From Planctomycetota bacterium (GTDB taxonomy: Bacteria; Planctomycetota; Brocadiia; Brocadiales; Brocadiaceae): 64,000 nt of DNA. The position numbers and the translations under genes are program-made. The stretch covers positions 1 to 64,000 of the forward strand of contig VGXV01000011.1 in the NCBI GenBank assembly GCA_016873165.1. The letters are read 5' to 3'. Each line of letters opens with the position of its first letter. Position 1 is the first letter of the stretch. The notes under the pieces are model-generated. The model ran no database searches, had not been told where the DNA came from, and saw only the letters and a program-made list of their open reading frames with translations. Shown here one piece after another: positions 35,654-45,000 of this stretch.

Positions 35654-35771
35654 AAAGGATACATGATGCAGATATTTGATGCGCGACATTTTGTGGATTG
35701 TGCGCCTGTATCTTATGTCCTAATCTTCCGCATCCCATATTCCGAATCATGTACTATCTTATAATTTAAAA

Positions 35772-36467
35772 ATGATGGTGAGTTGTATGAAAGTATCGGG
35801 CATTTTGGTTGGCGCTGGTCTTGGATTACGAATGGGCGGAAAGGTGAAAAAACCTTTTATCCGGATTCATGACAAACCGGTATTTCTTCATACAATAGAT
35901 CGTTTTTCTCAATGCAGCCTGGTTACTGAAATGGTATTAGTTGTCGGAGAATCGGAGAGAGACTATGTTCTCGATACCTGGCGGGATTTGCTGGATGCAT
36001 ACGGGGTAAAAAAAATTGTTCCGGGCGGAAAAAGGAGGCAGGACAGCGTATTTAACGGTCTAAGCAATGTCGATACTGATGCGGAAATTGTGCTTATTCA
36101 CGATGCTGTCAGGCCACTTGTTAAAAAAGAACACATAGAAGAAGTTATTCATAAGGTAAAAGAATGTAAGGCTGCAATTCTTGCCGCGCCGATGAAGGCA
36201 ACGGTAAAAGAAATAAATGATGATTTTTCAATAAAGAGGACTGTCCCCAGAAGCAAACTTTGGATGGCTCAAACTCCCCAGGGATTTGAGAAAAACTTAA
36301 TAATGAAAGTATTTCATCAGTTCCGGAATACAGAGAGAGAATTCACCGATGATGCCCAAATGGTGGAAGAAGCAGGGTATCCTGTATATATTGTCCCCGG
36401 TTCCGATGATAATATAAAAATCACAACACCTGATGATATAAGTATTGCGGCGGCATTATTGAAATAG
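35772..36467 (+). CDS. ispD: 2-C-methyl-D-erythritol 4-phosphate cytidylyltransferase IspD
   Basis: Third enzyme of the MEP isoprenoid pathway (CTP plus MEP to CDP-ME). Motifs are GAGLGLRMGGKVKKPF (nucleotide loop), VPGGKRRQDSVFNGL, LIHDAVRPLV, MAQTPQGFE, DDAQMVEEAG and PGSDDNIKITTPDD. At 231 aa it is the normal length. ATG 35787 (protein starting MKVSGIL) is the better family start, although two more ATGs lie upstream from 35772. The hemerythrin gene follows 7 nt after the stop; ispF is not adjacent. Confidence 0.93.
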   Translation: MMVSCMKVSGILVGAGLGLRMGGKVKKPFIRIHDKPVFLHTIDRFSQCSLVTEMVLVVGESERDYVLDTWRDLLDAYGVKKIVPGGKRRQDSVFNGLSNVDTDAEIVLIHDAVRPLVKKEHIEEVIHKVKECKAAILAAPMKATVKEINDDFSIKRTVPRSKLWMAQTPQGFEKNLIMKVFHQFRNTEREFTDDAQMVEEAGYPVYIVPGSDDNIKITTPDDISIAAALLK

Positions 36468-36474
36468 CGCATAG

Positions 36475-37152
36475 ATGAAAAAATATTTCCTACTCTTTGT
36501 TATTCTCACGTGTTTCCCTGTGGTTTCCTGCGCCAATAAGGAATATAGAGTATTCGACAGTTTTAAAAATTATGAAGGATCCGATGCATTTGCCACGGAA
36601 TTATTGAGAGCAGATTTTCTGATACAGGAAAGGATTTTGAAAATACTTGAAAAGGCGCTGATTCTCCTCGAAGAAAATGATGATTCCGTCACGAAAAAAA
36701 CTTTTGAAGAAATTATAGAAGTTATGAGTTATTTCTTTGATAAATGCCATTTTGAAAAAGAAAACGCCATTTTGTTTCCGTTTGTCAAAAATGTACAGGG
36801 CGGACTGGAAAAGAAGGATTTTCTGGGGCAATTATTAATGGAACATATATCGGTGAGAGACAGGAAGCGGATGTTGTTGAATGCCATAGAAGAGATACAT
36901 CTTGGTAAAAAGGCGAGGAAGAGAATAAGAAAAATCGGTTACGGATACATTAAATTTACGCAAAAGCATATTAAAATGGAAGAAAAGGTTCTTTTCCCAT
37001 GGCTTGATGAATTATTGTCCCACGATGATCAGTTGGCATTGATAGAACGGTTGAATACGGTGGAAGTTAAAGATATTGATGACGGTTTGCATGAAAAATA
37101 TTCAATAACGATAGAAAAACTTGAGAATCAGTTAACTGTGTATAGCGAATAA
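36475..37152 (+). CDS. Exported hemerythrin-like (HHE) lipoprotein
   Basis: A 225-residue protein with an N-terminal signal and possible lipobox (PVVSC, Cys about residue 19) followed by a four-helix hemerythrin-like domain. Iron-ligand candidates are His/Glu in CHFEKENAILFPF, LLMEHISVRD and KHIKMEEKVLFPWLDE; the first helix (LLRADFLIQERILKIL) lacks the usual His. It may bind a di-iron or other metal centre for oxygen or NO sensing/storage in the periplasm; this is inferred. It starts 7 nt after ispD. Confidence 0.75.
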   Translation: MKKYFLLFVILTCFPVVSCANKEYRVFDSFKNYEGSDAFATELLRADFLIQERILKILEKALILLEENDDSVTKKTFEEIIEVMSYFFDKCHFEKENAILFPFVKNVQGGLEKKDFLGQLLMEHISVRDRKRMLLNAIEEIHLGKKARKRIRKIGYGYIKFTQKHIKMEEKVLFPWLDELLSHDDQLALIERLNTVEVKDIDDGLHEKYSITIEKLENQLTVYSE

Positions 37153-37206
37153 AGAATTGTTATAGTTTTTAGATTTATAGACTTTTTTAATGCACTGGAG
37201 TTTGTT

Positions 37207-37893
37207 ATGAAGAAATATTTTTTAATTATTTTTGTTTGCATGAATTTTTTCATTGCCAATGGCGCTTTTGCCCAGCAAGGGCAAAAGGTAACCGTTGCTG
37301 AAATATTGGGGGAAAGGAAAGAGTATTATTTCGATACCGATGAGTTGTTCAACATGCCGGCGGGATTTATTAATGCTGTTGCCGGCGCCGGCAAAGAAGG
37401 ACAGTGGAAGGTGCTGAAAGTGCAGCATTCACCTTCTGCCGATAATGTTGTTGTGCAGTCAAAAAGCGATAAGACAGCGCAACGCTTTCCATTGCTCATT
37501 GTTGATGGGGCAGATTATGAGGATGCCATGGCATACGTGAAATTTCGTGCGGAAGGCGGTGAAATAGACCGTGCTGCGGGGATAGTTTTCAGGTATAAGG
37601 ATAATCAAAACTATTATGTGCTGAGAGCAAATGCCCTGGAAAACAATGTGCATTTGTATAAAGTGGTGAATGGACAGCAAACAATGATCGGGGAAAGGAA
37701 TATAAAAGTATCTTCAAACGAGTGGTATTTGTTAAAGGTCATCTATGACGGGAAAAAGATACGATGTTTTTTCGAGAATACAATGATAATGGAAGTTTCT
37801 GACGATACGTTTGATTCCGGCAGCATAGGCCTCTGGACAAAATCCGATTCTTACGTATTGTTTGATGATTTTGTAATTCAGGAAAATGCTTAA
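37207..37893 (+). CDS. Secreted DUF1080/LamG-like protein
   Basis: A 228-residue exported protein with signal peptide (FLIIFVCMNFFIANGAFAQQ) and a single jelly-roll domain of the DUF1080/3-keto-disaccharide hydrolase type: VKFRAEGGEIDRAAGIVFRY, NYYVLRANALENNVHLYKVV, then SIGLWTKSDSYVLFDDFVI. It is abundant in planctomycetes. No catalytic residues can be picked out, so a binding rather than enzymatic role is equally likely. It lies between the hemerythrin and lysS genes, all in one direction. Confidence 0.8.
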   Translation: MKKYFLIIFVCMNFFIANGAFAQQGQKVTVAEILGERKEYYFDTDELFNMPAGFINAVAGAGKEGQWKVLKVQHSPSADNVVVQSKSDKTAQRFPLLIVDGADYEDAMAYVKFRAEGGEIDRAAGIVFRYKDNQNYYVLRANALENNVHLYKVVNGQQTMIGERNIKVSSNEWYLLKVIYDGKKIRCFFENTMIMEVSDDTFDSGSIGLWTKSDSYVLFDDFVIQENA

Positions 37894-37936
37894 CAATGAA
37901 ATCTGAATATTTGGTTGCCAAAGGATGTGACGATCG

Positions 37937-39367
37937 ATGGAAAAATATGAACAGGAACGCTTTGCAAAGCTTCAAAAATTAAGGGAAAAGGGTATTGATC
38001 CGTTTGGCGGGCGATATGACAATACGCAATCAATACAAACAATTCTGAAAGAATTTGTGCCGGAGCGTGATGATCTGAAGGTTAAGGCTGCCGGACGCAT
38101 CATGACAATGCGTCCTCATGGAAAGACGGTATTCTTAGACATACGGGATTGGACGGGGAAGATACAGGTATACATTAAGCGCGATAAAATCGGAGAAGAA
38201 CCGTTCGAATTATCCAAATTGCTCGACCTCGGTGACCTTCTGGGGGTTGAAGGTGTTCTTTTCAAAACCAGAACAGGAGAGGTGACGATTTATGCGGACA
38301 GTTTTACCCTGTTGTCAAAATCGCTTCTCAATCCTCCTGAAAAGTGGCATGGTCTCAAGGATGTTGAACTGCGGCACAGGCAGCGCTATGTTGATCTGTT
38401 TACCAGCCCTGAGGTTATGCAGACATTTTTAAAACGTATACAGATCATCAAGCACATACGCACATTTCTGGATGCGAGGGATTTTGTGGAAGTCGAGACG
38501 CCCATGATGCAGTCAATACCCGGCGGCGCTGTGGCAAGACCCTTTATTACTCATCATAACGCCCTGGATATCGATTTGTATCTGCGGATAGCGCCGGAGC
38601 TTTATCTGAAAAGATTACTGGTCGGCGGCATGGAAAGGGTATATGAAATTAACCGCAACTTTCGGAACGAAGGCATTTCCACGCGTCACAATCCTGAATT
38701 TACCATGATGGAATTATATCAGGCCTACAGCGATTACAATGGGATGATGGAGTTAACGGAAGGGCTTGTTGTTTCGTTGGTGGAAAAGTTATATGGAAAT
38801 TATGAAATTCCATTCGGCGAAATAACAATTAATATGAAGCCTCCATGGCGCCGGGCAACTTTTTGCGAACTTCTGGAAGAACATAGCGGAATAAAATATG
38901 ACGACGAAGAAGGATTGATCCGGAAATCAAAGGAATTGGGCTTGGAAACGGCAGGTATAGACAGGGACAATATAGCCAATAATCTTTTTGAGGAACTGGT
39001 GGAGAAGGCGTTGGTAAACCCCACATTTGTTCTGGATTATCCCACTTCAATTTGTCCTCTGACAAAAACATGCGCGCACGACCCTCGTTTTGCCCAGAGA
39101 TTTGAACTGTACATAGCATCCATGGAAGTGGCAAATTCATACTCGGAGCTGAATGATTCCATAGAACAGGATAAAAGATTTCATGAACAGTTAGGCACCG
39201 AAGCGGATATTGCCGGGAAAATCGATGAAGATTTTTTAACTGCCCTCAAATACGGCATGCCTCCGGCGGGAGGTCTTGGGATAGGCATCGACAGGCTTAT
39301 CATGCTGCTTACCAATAATGTTTCAATCCGGGAAGTTATTTTGTTTCCGTTGTTAAAACCGAAGTAA
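37937..39367 (+). CDS. lysS: Lysyl-tRNA synthetase, class II
   Basis: Charges tRNA-Lys. It is 476 aa, with an N-terminal OB-fold anticodon-binding domain (AAGRIMTMRPHGKTVFLDIR) and class II motifs 1-3: DFVEVETPMMQSIPGGAVARP, FRNEGISTRHNPEFTMMELYQ (given here in part) and GLGIGIDRLIMLLTN. ATG 37937 gives MEKYEQERF, a usual LysS start. AAGGATG upstream may serve as the ribosome-binding site at rather long spacing. Confidence 0.95.
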   Translation: MEKYEQERFAKLQKLREKGIDPFGGRYDNTQSIQTILKEFVPERDDLKVKAAGRIMTMRPHGKTVFLDIRDWTGKIQVYIKRDKIGEEPFELSKLLDLGDLLGVEGVLFKTRTGEVTIYADSFTLLSKSLLNPPEKWHGLKDVELRHRQRYVDLFTSPEVMQTFLKRIQIIKHIRTFLDARDFVEVETPMMQSIPGGAVARPFITHHNALDIDLYLRIAPELYLKRLLVGGMERVYEINRNFRNEGISTRHNPEFTMMELYQAYSDYNGMMELTEGLVVSLVEKLYGNYEIPFGEITINMKPPWRRATFCELLEEHSGIKYDDEEGLIRKSKELGLETAGIDRDNIANNLFEELVEKALVNPTFVLDYPTSICPLTKTCAHDPRFAQRFELYIASMEVANSYSELNDSIEQDKRFHEQLGTEADIAGKIDEDFLTALKYGMPPAGGLGIGIDRLIMLLTNNVSIREVILFPLLKPK

Positions 39368-39469
39368 TAAGAAAATACATAAGTTCGCAAGGAATTTCAA
39401 TGTAGGGGTTCAAAATCTTGAACCACTGCAAGGCTGAAGACTTCGTCGTGAGATCCGTTGAACGAAAGG

Positions 39470-39594
39470 GGGAGCATTCCCGATTTTCGTGACTCCTGTT
39501 AGGTACAGTAGATTAACCCTGACAGGGTTTTCAACCCCTGTCAGGGTTGTTTTGTCCCGACCCCATGAACGGTTACAAAAAATCGGGAATGCAC
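39470..39594. mobile_element. Inverted-repeat element, family A, enclosing a CCCTGACAGGG palindrome
   Basis: Left arm GGGAGCATTCCCGATTTT (39470-39487) and right arm TTACAAAAAATCGGGAATGC (39573-39592) match the ends of the 35.5 kb element; the outermost bases of the right end differ (CACAC instead of CTCCC). Inside are AACCCTGACAGGGTT (39515-39529) and AACCCCTGTCAGGGTT (39533-39548). No target duplication was seen. Confidence 0.7.
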
Positions 39595-39618
39595 ACAATT
39601 TGAAGGAGGTTAAATAAT

Positions 39619-39831
39619 ATGCACCGTTTCCTTATCGTGATCGAAAAAACGAATGATAACTATTCTGCATACTCACCTGATTTACCGGGATGTGTGGCTA
39701 CCGGTGCAGCTCGTGATGAAGTAGAGCAAAATATGTATGAAGCCATTGAATTGCATTTGCAAGGGCTGAAGGAAGATGGGTTATCTATCCCTCAGCCGAC
39801 TTCCTTCGCAGAGTATATTGCCGTCAGATAA
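39619..39831 (+). CDS. hicB: HicB-like antitoxin-family protein, no HicA nearby
   Basis: A 70-residue protein with the HicB/UPF0150 RNase-H-like fold: FLIVIEKTNDNYSAYSPDLP, GCVATGAARDEVEQNMYEAI and LHLQGLKEDGLSIPQPTS. HicB normally neutralises the mRNA interferase HicA; no partner was found on either side, and there is no C-terminal DNA-binding extension. It has an excellent ribosome-binding site (GAAGGAGG). It is boxed between two inverted-repeat elements (39470-39594 and 39921-40065), suggesting that it may have lost a partner by rearrangement or moved with them. Confidence 0.8.
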   Translation: MHRFLIVIEKTNDNYSAYSPDLPGCVATGAARDEVEQNMYEAIELHLQGLKEDGLSIPQPTSFAEYIAVR

Positions 39832-39920
39832 AATTCATGGTGGATTAGGTTATTCCATGTCACCATACTTAAAACCCGCCGGAAATACATTTGCAACACA
39901 CATTCCAAAAAACTAAATTC

Positions 39921-40065
39921 TTGTATCACTTTAGTTTTTTGAAAAAACATGATTTCTCAGCTATTCTGCAACCCTGACAGGGTTCTGAAACCCTGTCAGG
40001 GTTAAACCAGTAAGCAAGATTTACCTTATGTTATCACAGTTTTTCAAAAAACTAAAGTGATACAA
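39921..40065. mobile_element. Inverted-repeat element, family B, enclosing the same CCCTGACAGGG palindrome
   Basis: Left end TTGTATCACTTTAGTTTTTT and right end AAAAAACTAAAGTGATACAA are perfect complements, extended by GAAAAA/TTTTTC. The interior has AACCCTGACAGGGTT (39970-39984) and AACCCTGTCAGGGTT (39989-40003), the same unit as in the family A element before hicB. Just outside the left end, CAAAAAACTAAA forms an extra hairpin with TTTAGTTTTTTG. Confidence 0.75.
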
Positions 40066-40110
40066 AATTTTCAATTTTATTCTGTTGTGCTACGATAATG
40101 GAGTTTCATT

Positions 40111-41538
40111 TTGCTAACTATACAAAACAACCCTAAAAAAATATTAGAACACTATTTTGGATATTCATCTTTTGTATGGCAGCAGGAAAACATTATCGAA
40201 CATGTTTTGGCGAAAAAACATGCAATAGTTGTCGCTCCCACAGGTATAGGAAAATCGTTGTGTTATCAGGTGCCGGCAATAATGAGTGACGACCTGACCG
40301 TTGTTATCTCGCCGCTTATTTCCCTTATGAAAGACCAGGTAGATTCCTTATTGAGCCGTGGTATTGAAGCAACATATATCAACTCAACTCTCAGCAGAAA
40401 CATACGGGAATCAAGATACTCGGAACTTGAACAGGGTGGGTACCGCATTCTCTATGTCACTCCCGAGCGTTTTCGCAAGTCAGACTTTGCTCACATACTC
40501 TCCGGACGCAGGATAAACCTTCTGGCTGTTGATGAAGCTCATTGTATAAGCGAATGGGGGCATGATTTTCGTCCAGACTATACAAGGTTGGGAGAAATTC
40601 GCCGGTTATTAGGGAATCCAATAACTATTGCGCTCACCGCCACTGCAACTCCGGCAGTACAAAAGGATATTGTTTATCAGTTGGGGTTAAAACCGGAAGA
40701 AGTAGAAATATTTCATGGAGGAATAGATCGTCCCAATCTTGATTTACAGATAGAGGAAGTTTTTAGTGACGATGAGAAGCTGGAGCATATTCTTTATATT
40801 GCTGATACCTATAAAGGCAGCGGCATAGTCTATTTTACTCTGATTAAGACGTTAGAAGCATTTAGCGGGATGTTAATAAGGCGAGGGGTTTCGCATCTTT
40901 GTTACCATGGCAATTTAGAGGCGGCGCAGCGTTCTTCCGTTCAGGAACAATTTATGCAAAAGAATGACACACTTGTGCTGGCAACAAATGCGTTTGGAAT
41001 GGGGATTGATAAAAAGGATATTCGTTTTGTAATTCATGCGGATATTCCCGGTTCAATGGAATCGTACTATCAGGAAATTGGCCGTGCGGGAAGGGATGGC
41101 AAGGATTCATTATGCGCGTTATTGTATAATGAAAGCGATTTGTTGACACAGATGGAATTTATACGGTGGAACAATCCTGATGCCGAATACTATCAGAGGG
41201 TGTATTGTTTCCTCTCAGAAGACATTGAAAAAATATCAGCGCTCGGCATTGATTGGTTCAAAAAGAAACTTCACGCTAAAAACCGTCAAGACTATAGATT
41301 GGAGACTGTTCTTAAGATGCTTGACCGTTATGGGGTTATAGAAGGCGCTGATGATATATATAAAGCCAAAGTGCTTTCTTCTCTGCCGCCGCAATTGCTG
41401 GATCAGAGTTATCTGGAGAAAAAACACAGGAATGATTTGCAAAAACTTTATAAACTCGTGCAATACGTGAAGCATGCCGGCAATCGTAAATTATTTATCA
41501 AAGAGTATTTTGGCATACAAGATTTAAATCCGGGATGA
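40111..41538 (+). CDS. RecQ-like DNA helicase, C-terminally short
   Basis: A 475-residue superfamily 2 helicase with RecQ motifs: I APTGIGKSLCYQ, II AVDEAHCISEWGHDFRPDY, III ALTATATPAV, V ATNAFGMGIDKKDIRFVIH and VI YYQEIGRAGRDG. The protein ends in KLFIKEYFGIQDLNPG where longer RecQ proteins continue into the Cys4 zinc and RQC/HRDC domains, and the expected Cys before the YFG is not present. This may be a natural short form or a truncated gene. The start is TTG 40111 with GGAG 7 nt upstream. The neighbouring HD-GYP fragment is convergent. Confidence 0.85.
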   Translation: MLTIQNNPKKILEHYFGYSSFVWQQENIIEHVLAKKHAIVVAPTGIGKSLCYQVPAIMSDDLTVVISPLISLMKDQVDSLLSRGIEATYINSTLSRNIRESRYSELEQGGYRILYVTPERFRKSDFAHILSGRRINLLAVDEAHCISEWGHDFRPDYTRLGEIRRLLGNPITIALTATATPAVQKDIVYQLGLKPEEVEIFHGGIDRPNLDLQIEEVFSDDEKLEHILYIADTYKGSGIVYFTLIKTLEAFSGMLIRRGVSHLCYHGNLEAAQRSSVQEQFMQKNDTLVLATNAFGMGIDKKDIRFVIHADIPGSMESYYQEIGRAGRDGKDSLCALLYNESDLLTQMEFIRWNNPDAEYYQRVYCFLSEDIEKISALGIDWFKKKLHAKNRQDYRLETVLKMLDRYGVIEGADDIYKAKVLSSLPPQLLDQSYLEKKHRNDLQKLYKLVQYVKHAGNRKLFIKEYFGIQDLNPG

Positions 41539-41567
41539 AGAAAATGTTTTTTGATAGCTACAGTCAA

Positions 41568-41957
41568 TCAGCTAAATTTTTTCAGCATATGTTGAAAATT
41601 AGTTAAATCATTTTGTTTTTCATATATTTCCTCAAAACTTGAAGCAATATCAATAAACGTTTTCAATACTTTTGGGTCGAAGTGCTCCGGCCTCGTTCTG
41701 CCGTCTCCTTTTGTGATAATATCAAAAGCTTTCTGATGGCTGAAAGCCGGTTTATACGGTCTTTTGCTTCGTAAGGCGTCATATTGATCACAAAGCATTA
41801 CTATCCTGCCTTCCATTGGTATATCTTCTCCTTTCAACCCTTTCGGATACCCCGCGCCGTCCCATCTCTCATGATGACACAGGGCAATTGACGCAGACAT
41901 TTGTATATCATAGTGAGATGAACCTGAAAGTATCTCCTCTCCCATATTTAAAATCAT
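41568..41957 (-). pseudogene. 5'-truncated HD-GYP phosphodiesterase fragment
   Basis: The 129 residues match only the C-terminal part of an HD-GYP domain ([40 protein letters not shown]). The receiver domain and the HD part are missing. It aligns closely with the end of the intact HD-GYP response regulator at 51.8-52.9 kb, so it is probably the remains of a paralogue. A heptamer tandem repeat lies directly at its truncated end and next to the stop of the hybrid kinase gene. Confidence 0.8.
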
Positions 41958-41974
41958 TTTGTCATTAGAATTTG

Positions 41975-42005
41975 TTTCGTATTTCGTATTTCGTGTTTCG
42001 TATTT
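41975..42005. repeat. Heptanucleotide tandem repeat (TTTCGTA)n
   Basis: Four units, TTTCGTA TTTCGTA TTTCGTG TTTCGTA, followed by TTT, between the truncated HD-GYP gene and the stop codon of the hybrid kinase. Confidence 0.85.
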
Positions 42006-45000
42006 ACTTATCCAGCGCCTCTCTTACCTTTTTCAGAAGCTCTGATGGCGAGACGGGTTTTGGAATAAAATGCAATCCTTCCTTAAGAATTATTTTTTTC
42101 TCAACCATATCTTCTGAATAGCCGCTGGTGAAAAGAACTTTTATTCCCGGCGTCTTCTTCCGTATTGCGTCATATGCCTCTTTGCCATTCTTTCCCGGCA
42201 TAATTACATCAAAGAGAAGAAGTTGTATCTTTTCTCTGTTTTTCGTGTATTTACTTATTGCATCCTTTCCGTTTACTGCCGTTATTACCGTATATCCCGC
42301 GGTCTCAAGCACCATTTTAACAAGGTGCCTTATTTCTTCTTCATCCTCTGCAATCAGTATTGTTTCAGTGCCATGCACTGTAAGCAACGAGGGCGTTTCT
42401 TGCCGTTGCGTCATTTCAGCCGCAGGTTCAACCATAGGCATGTATATCCTGAATATCGTGCCTTTGCCTGGTTCACTATAGACGTTTATATAGCTGTTGT
42501 GCTGTTTGACTATTCCGTATATAATTGCCAGGCCAAGTCCTGTGCCCTTCCCCACTTCTTTGGTAGTAAAGAACGGTTCGAATATCTTTTTCCGTGTCTT
42601 TTCATCCATCCCTGTGCCCGTGTCTGAAACAATTATTACGGCATGCCTTCCCGGAGTCCCGTGACCGTGCGCCAGTGTAAAATTGTTATCCAATTCCACA
42701 ATTTCTGTGTTTATCGTCAAAATGCCTCCGTTAGGCATGGCGTCTCTCGCATTTGTGGCAAGGTTCATCAATATTTGCTCTATCTGTCCGCTGTCGGCCA
42801 TTACAATACATTCATTATCCGAGAGCGAAGTCTTCAATTCAACGTCTTCTCCTATAATCCTCAGCAAAAGATGTTCGGTTGCTCTTATAATTTCATTCAG
42901 ATTTACCGGTTTTGGATTATTTATCTGTTTCCTGCCGAATGCAAGGATGCCCTTCGTCAGGTGGCTTGCTTTTTCTGCTGAAAGGAGTATCTTTTGCGCA
43001 TAATCTTTTATCGGATTATTTTCTTTCATTGCCATTTGTATCAAGTTTCCATACCCGATTATTGCAGTAAGTATATTGTTAAAGTCATGGGCGATTCCGC
43101 CTGCAAGCTGGCCAATAGACTCCAATTTCTGGGTATGATAAAGCTGTTCCTTCAGTTTCTCCTTTTCTTCCGCCTCCTGCTTGAAGGCGGTAATGTCTTC
43201 CGCAACTCCGACAAAATTGGTTACCATTCCTTCCGTATTTTTTATTGGTGAAATACTTGCAATTTCCCAAAACAATTCTCCGGTCTTTTTTTTGTTGATA
43301 AATTCTCCCTTCCATTCGTTTCCGGAAGTAATTGTATTCCATAAACGTGTATATTCTTCTTTTGGCGTCATACCGGATTTTAAAATACGCGGAGTATTCC
43401 CAATGACTTCTTCCGGGGCATAACCGGTTGATTGTGTAAATTTCGGGTTAACATACTGAATAACGCCGCTTGTATCGGTGATGATGACTATAGCCGGGCT
43501 TTGTTCGATAGCGCGCGATAATTTTCGAAGCTGGCTTTCCATCTGCTTGCGTTCGGTAATGTCCGTGGAAATGCCGCAAACAGCGTAAACAGCGCCGGTA
43601 TAGTCGTAAAGGGGGAATTTGACAGAGATATAAGTATGTTGCCCGTCTTCATGAGTCGCAACCTCTTCAAATTTCATGGGGATTTTTGAGTCAAATACCT
43701 TCCGGTCGTTTGCGAGATGGGACTCGGCTATTTCTTTAGGGAAACAGTTGTAAGGGGTCTTGCCTTCCACTTCATTATTTTTGAGATGGAATAATTTTTC
43801 AAACTGCCGGTTGATAAAAAGATATCTTCCTTGTCGGTCCTTGATATAGACAACTGCCTGGGTATTGTCAAGAATAGAGCGCAGCTTTTCTTCGCTTTCT
43901 GATAATGCTTTTTCCGCCTTTTTGCGCCAGGTAATATCCGTTGAGATGCCGCACACTGATTTGACCGCTCCTGTATTGTCAAAAATGGGAAATTTAACAG
44001 AAATGTAAGAGTGTTCTCCATCCTCGTGTGGCGCAATCTCATCAAATTCCAAAGGGGTCCCTGACTTTATTGCCATCAGGTCGTTTTTCCTGAAGGCGTC
44101 CGCCATTTTAGCTGGCCACAGGTCATAATCGGTTTTGCCTTTTATTTCACCCATTTTTATATGAAACAATTCTTCAAACCGTTTGTTGATAAAGGTGTAA
44201 CGTCCCTGGATATCTTTTACATACACAACCGCAGTGGTATTATTTAAAATGGAATGGAGCGTTTCTTCGCTTTTCCGCAACGCATCCTCAGCCTGTTTTC
44301 GCTTGATGACCTGTCCCAGTTGAACGGTGGCGGAAGAGACGAGGTTTATGAGCCGTTCATCCTTTTCCCGTGGTTCAAACATATAAAATGCAATAACTGC
44401 AATTACTTCCTCATTTGTCAGGACGGGAAAGGCAACCCCTGCTTTTAACCCGGCTTCCTTTGCAAGCGGCGCGCGCAGATAATTTGCATCAAGGGTAACG
44501 TCATGTATCCATTCGGGTTGTTTTGAAAGCCATACACGTCCGGGAAGCCCAACACCAGGTGAGAAACGGTATCTCCCGCTCAGTTTGCTGAATTTTTCCA
44601 GGCCATCTGTTTTACTGTAAAAGGTATGATCCCGCTCCAGATATTTGCCCTCCTTGTGAATCACCCACGCTTCACCGTAAATCCAGCTTGTTGCGCTGCA
44701 CACCTTTTCCAGCGTAATAACAAGCGCATCATGCAGATTTCCGGATTCACCCACCGCTAAGATCAAAGATTGCAGAAGATTTACCTCCTCTTCTTTTTGT
44801 CTTCGCTCGGTGATGTCCTGAACCGTTCCTGCTATACGAATGGCTTTCCTATTATTATCAAACAGAACGGTTGCCTTTTCATGAACGATACGTACGATAT
44901 TGTCCTTCAATAGTATCCGGTGATCAATTTCATAGGGCTTCTTTCCCTGAATGGCATCGTCAACTGATTTTTTCACAAGCTCAAGGTCATCCGGATGTAC

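Noticed and set aside
41568-41957. HD-GYP fragment as a small functional protein
   Set aside because: It lacks the HD metal ligands and the receiver and starts in the middle of a conserved helix, so a relic is more likely.
43085-44045. ORFs overlapping the PAS part of the hybrid kinase in another frame
   Set aside because: They mirror the repeated PAS units in a shifted frame and have no family match.
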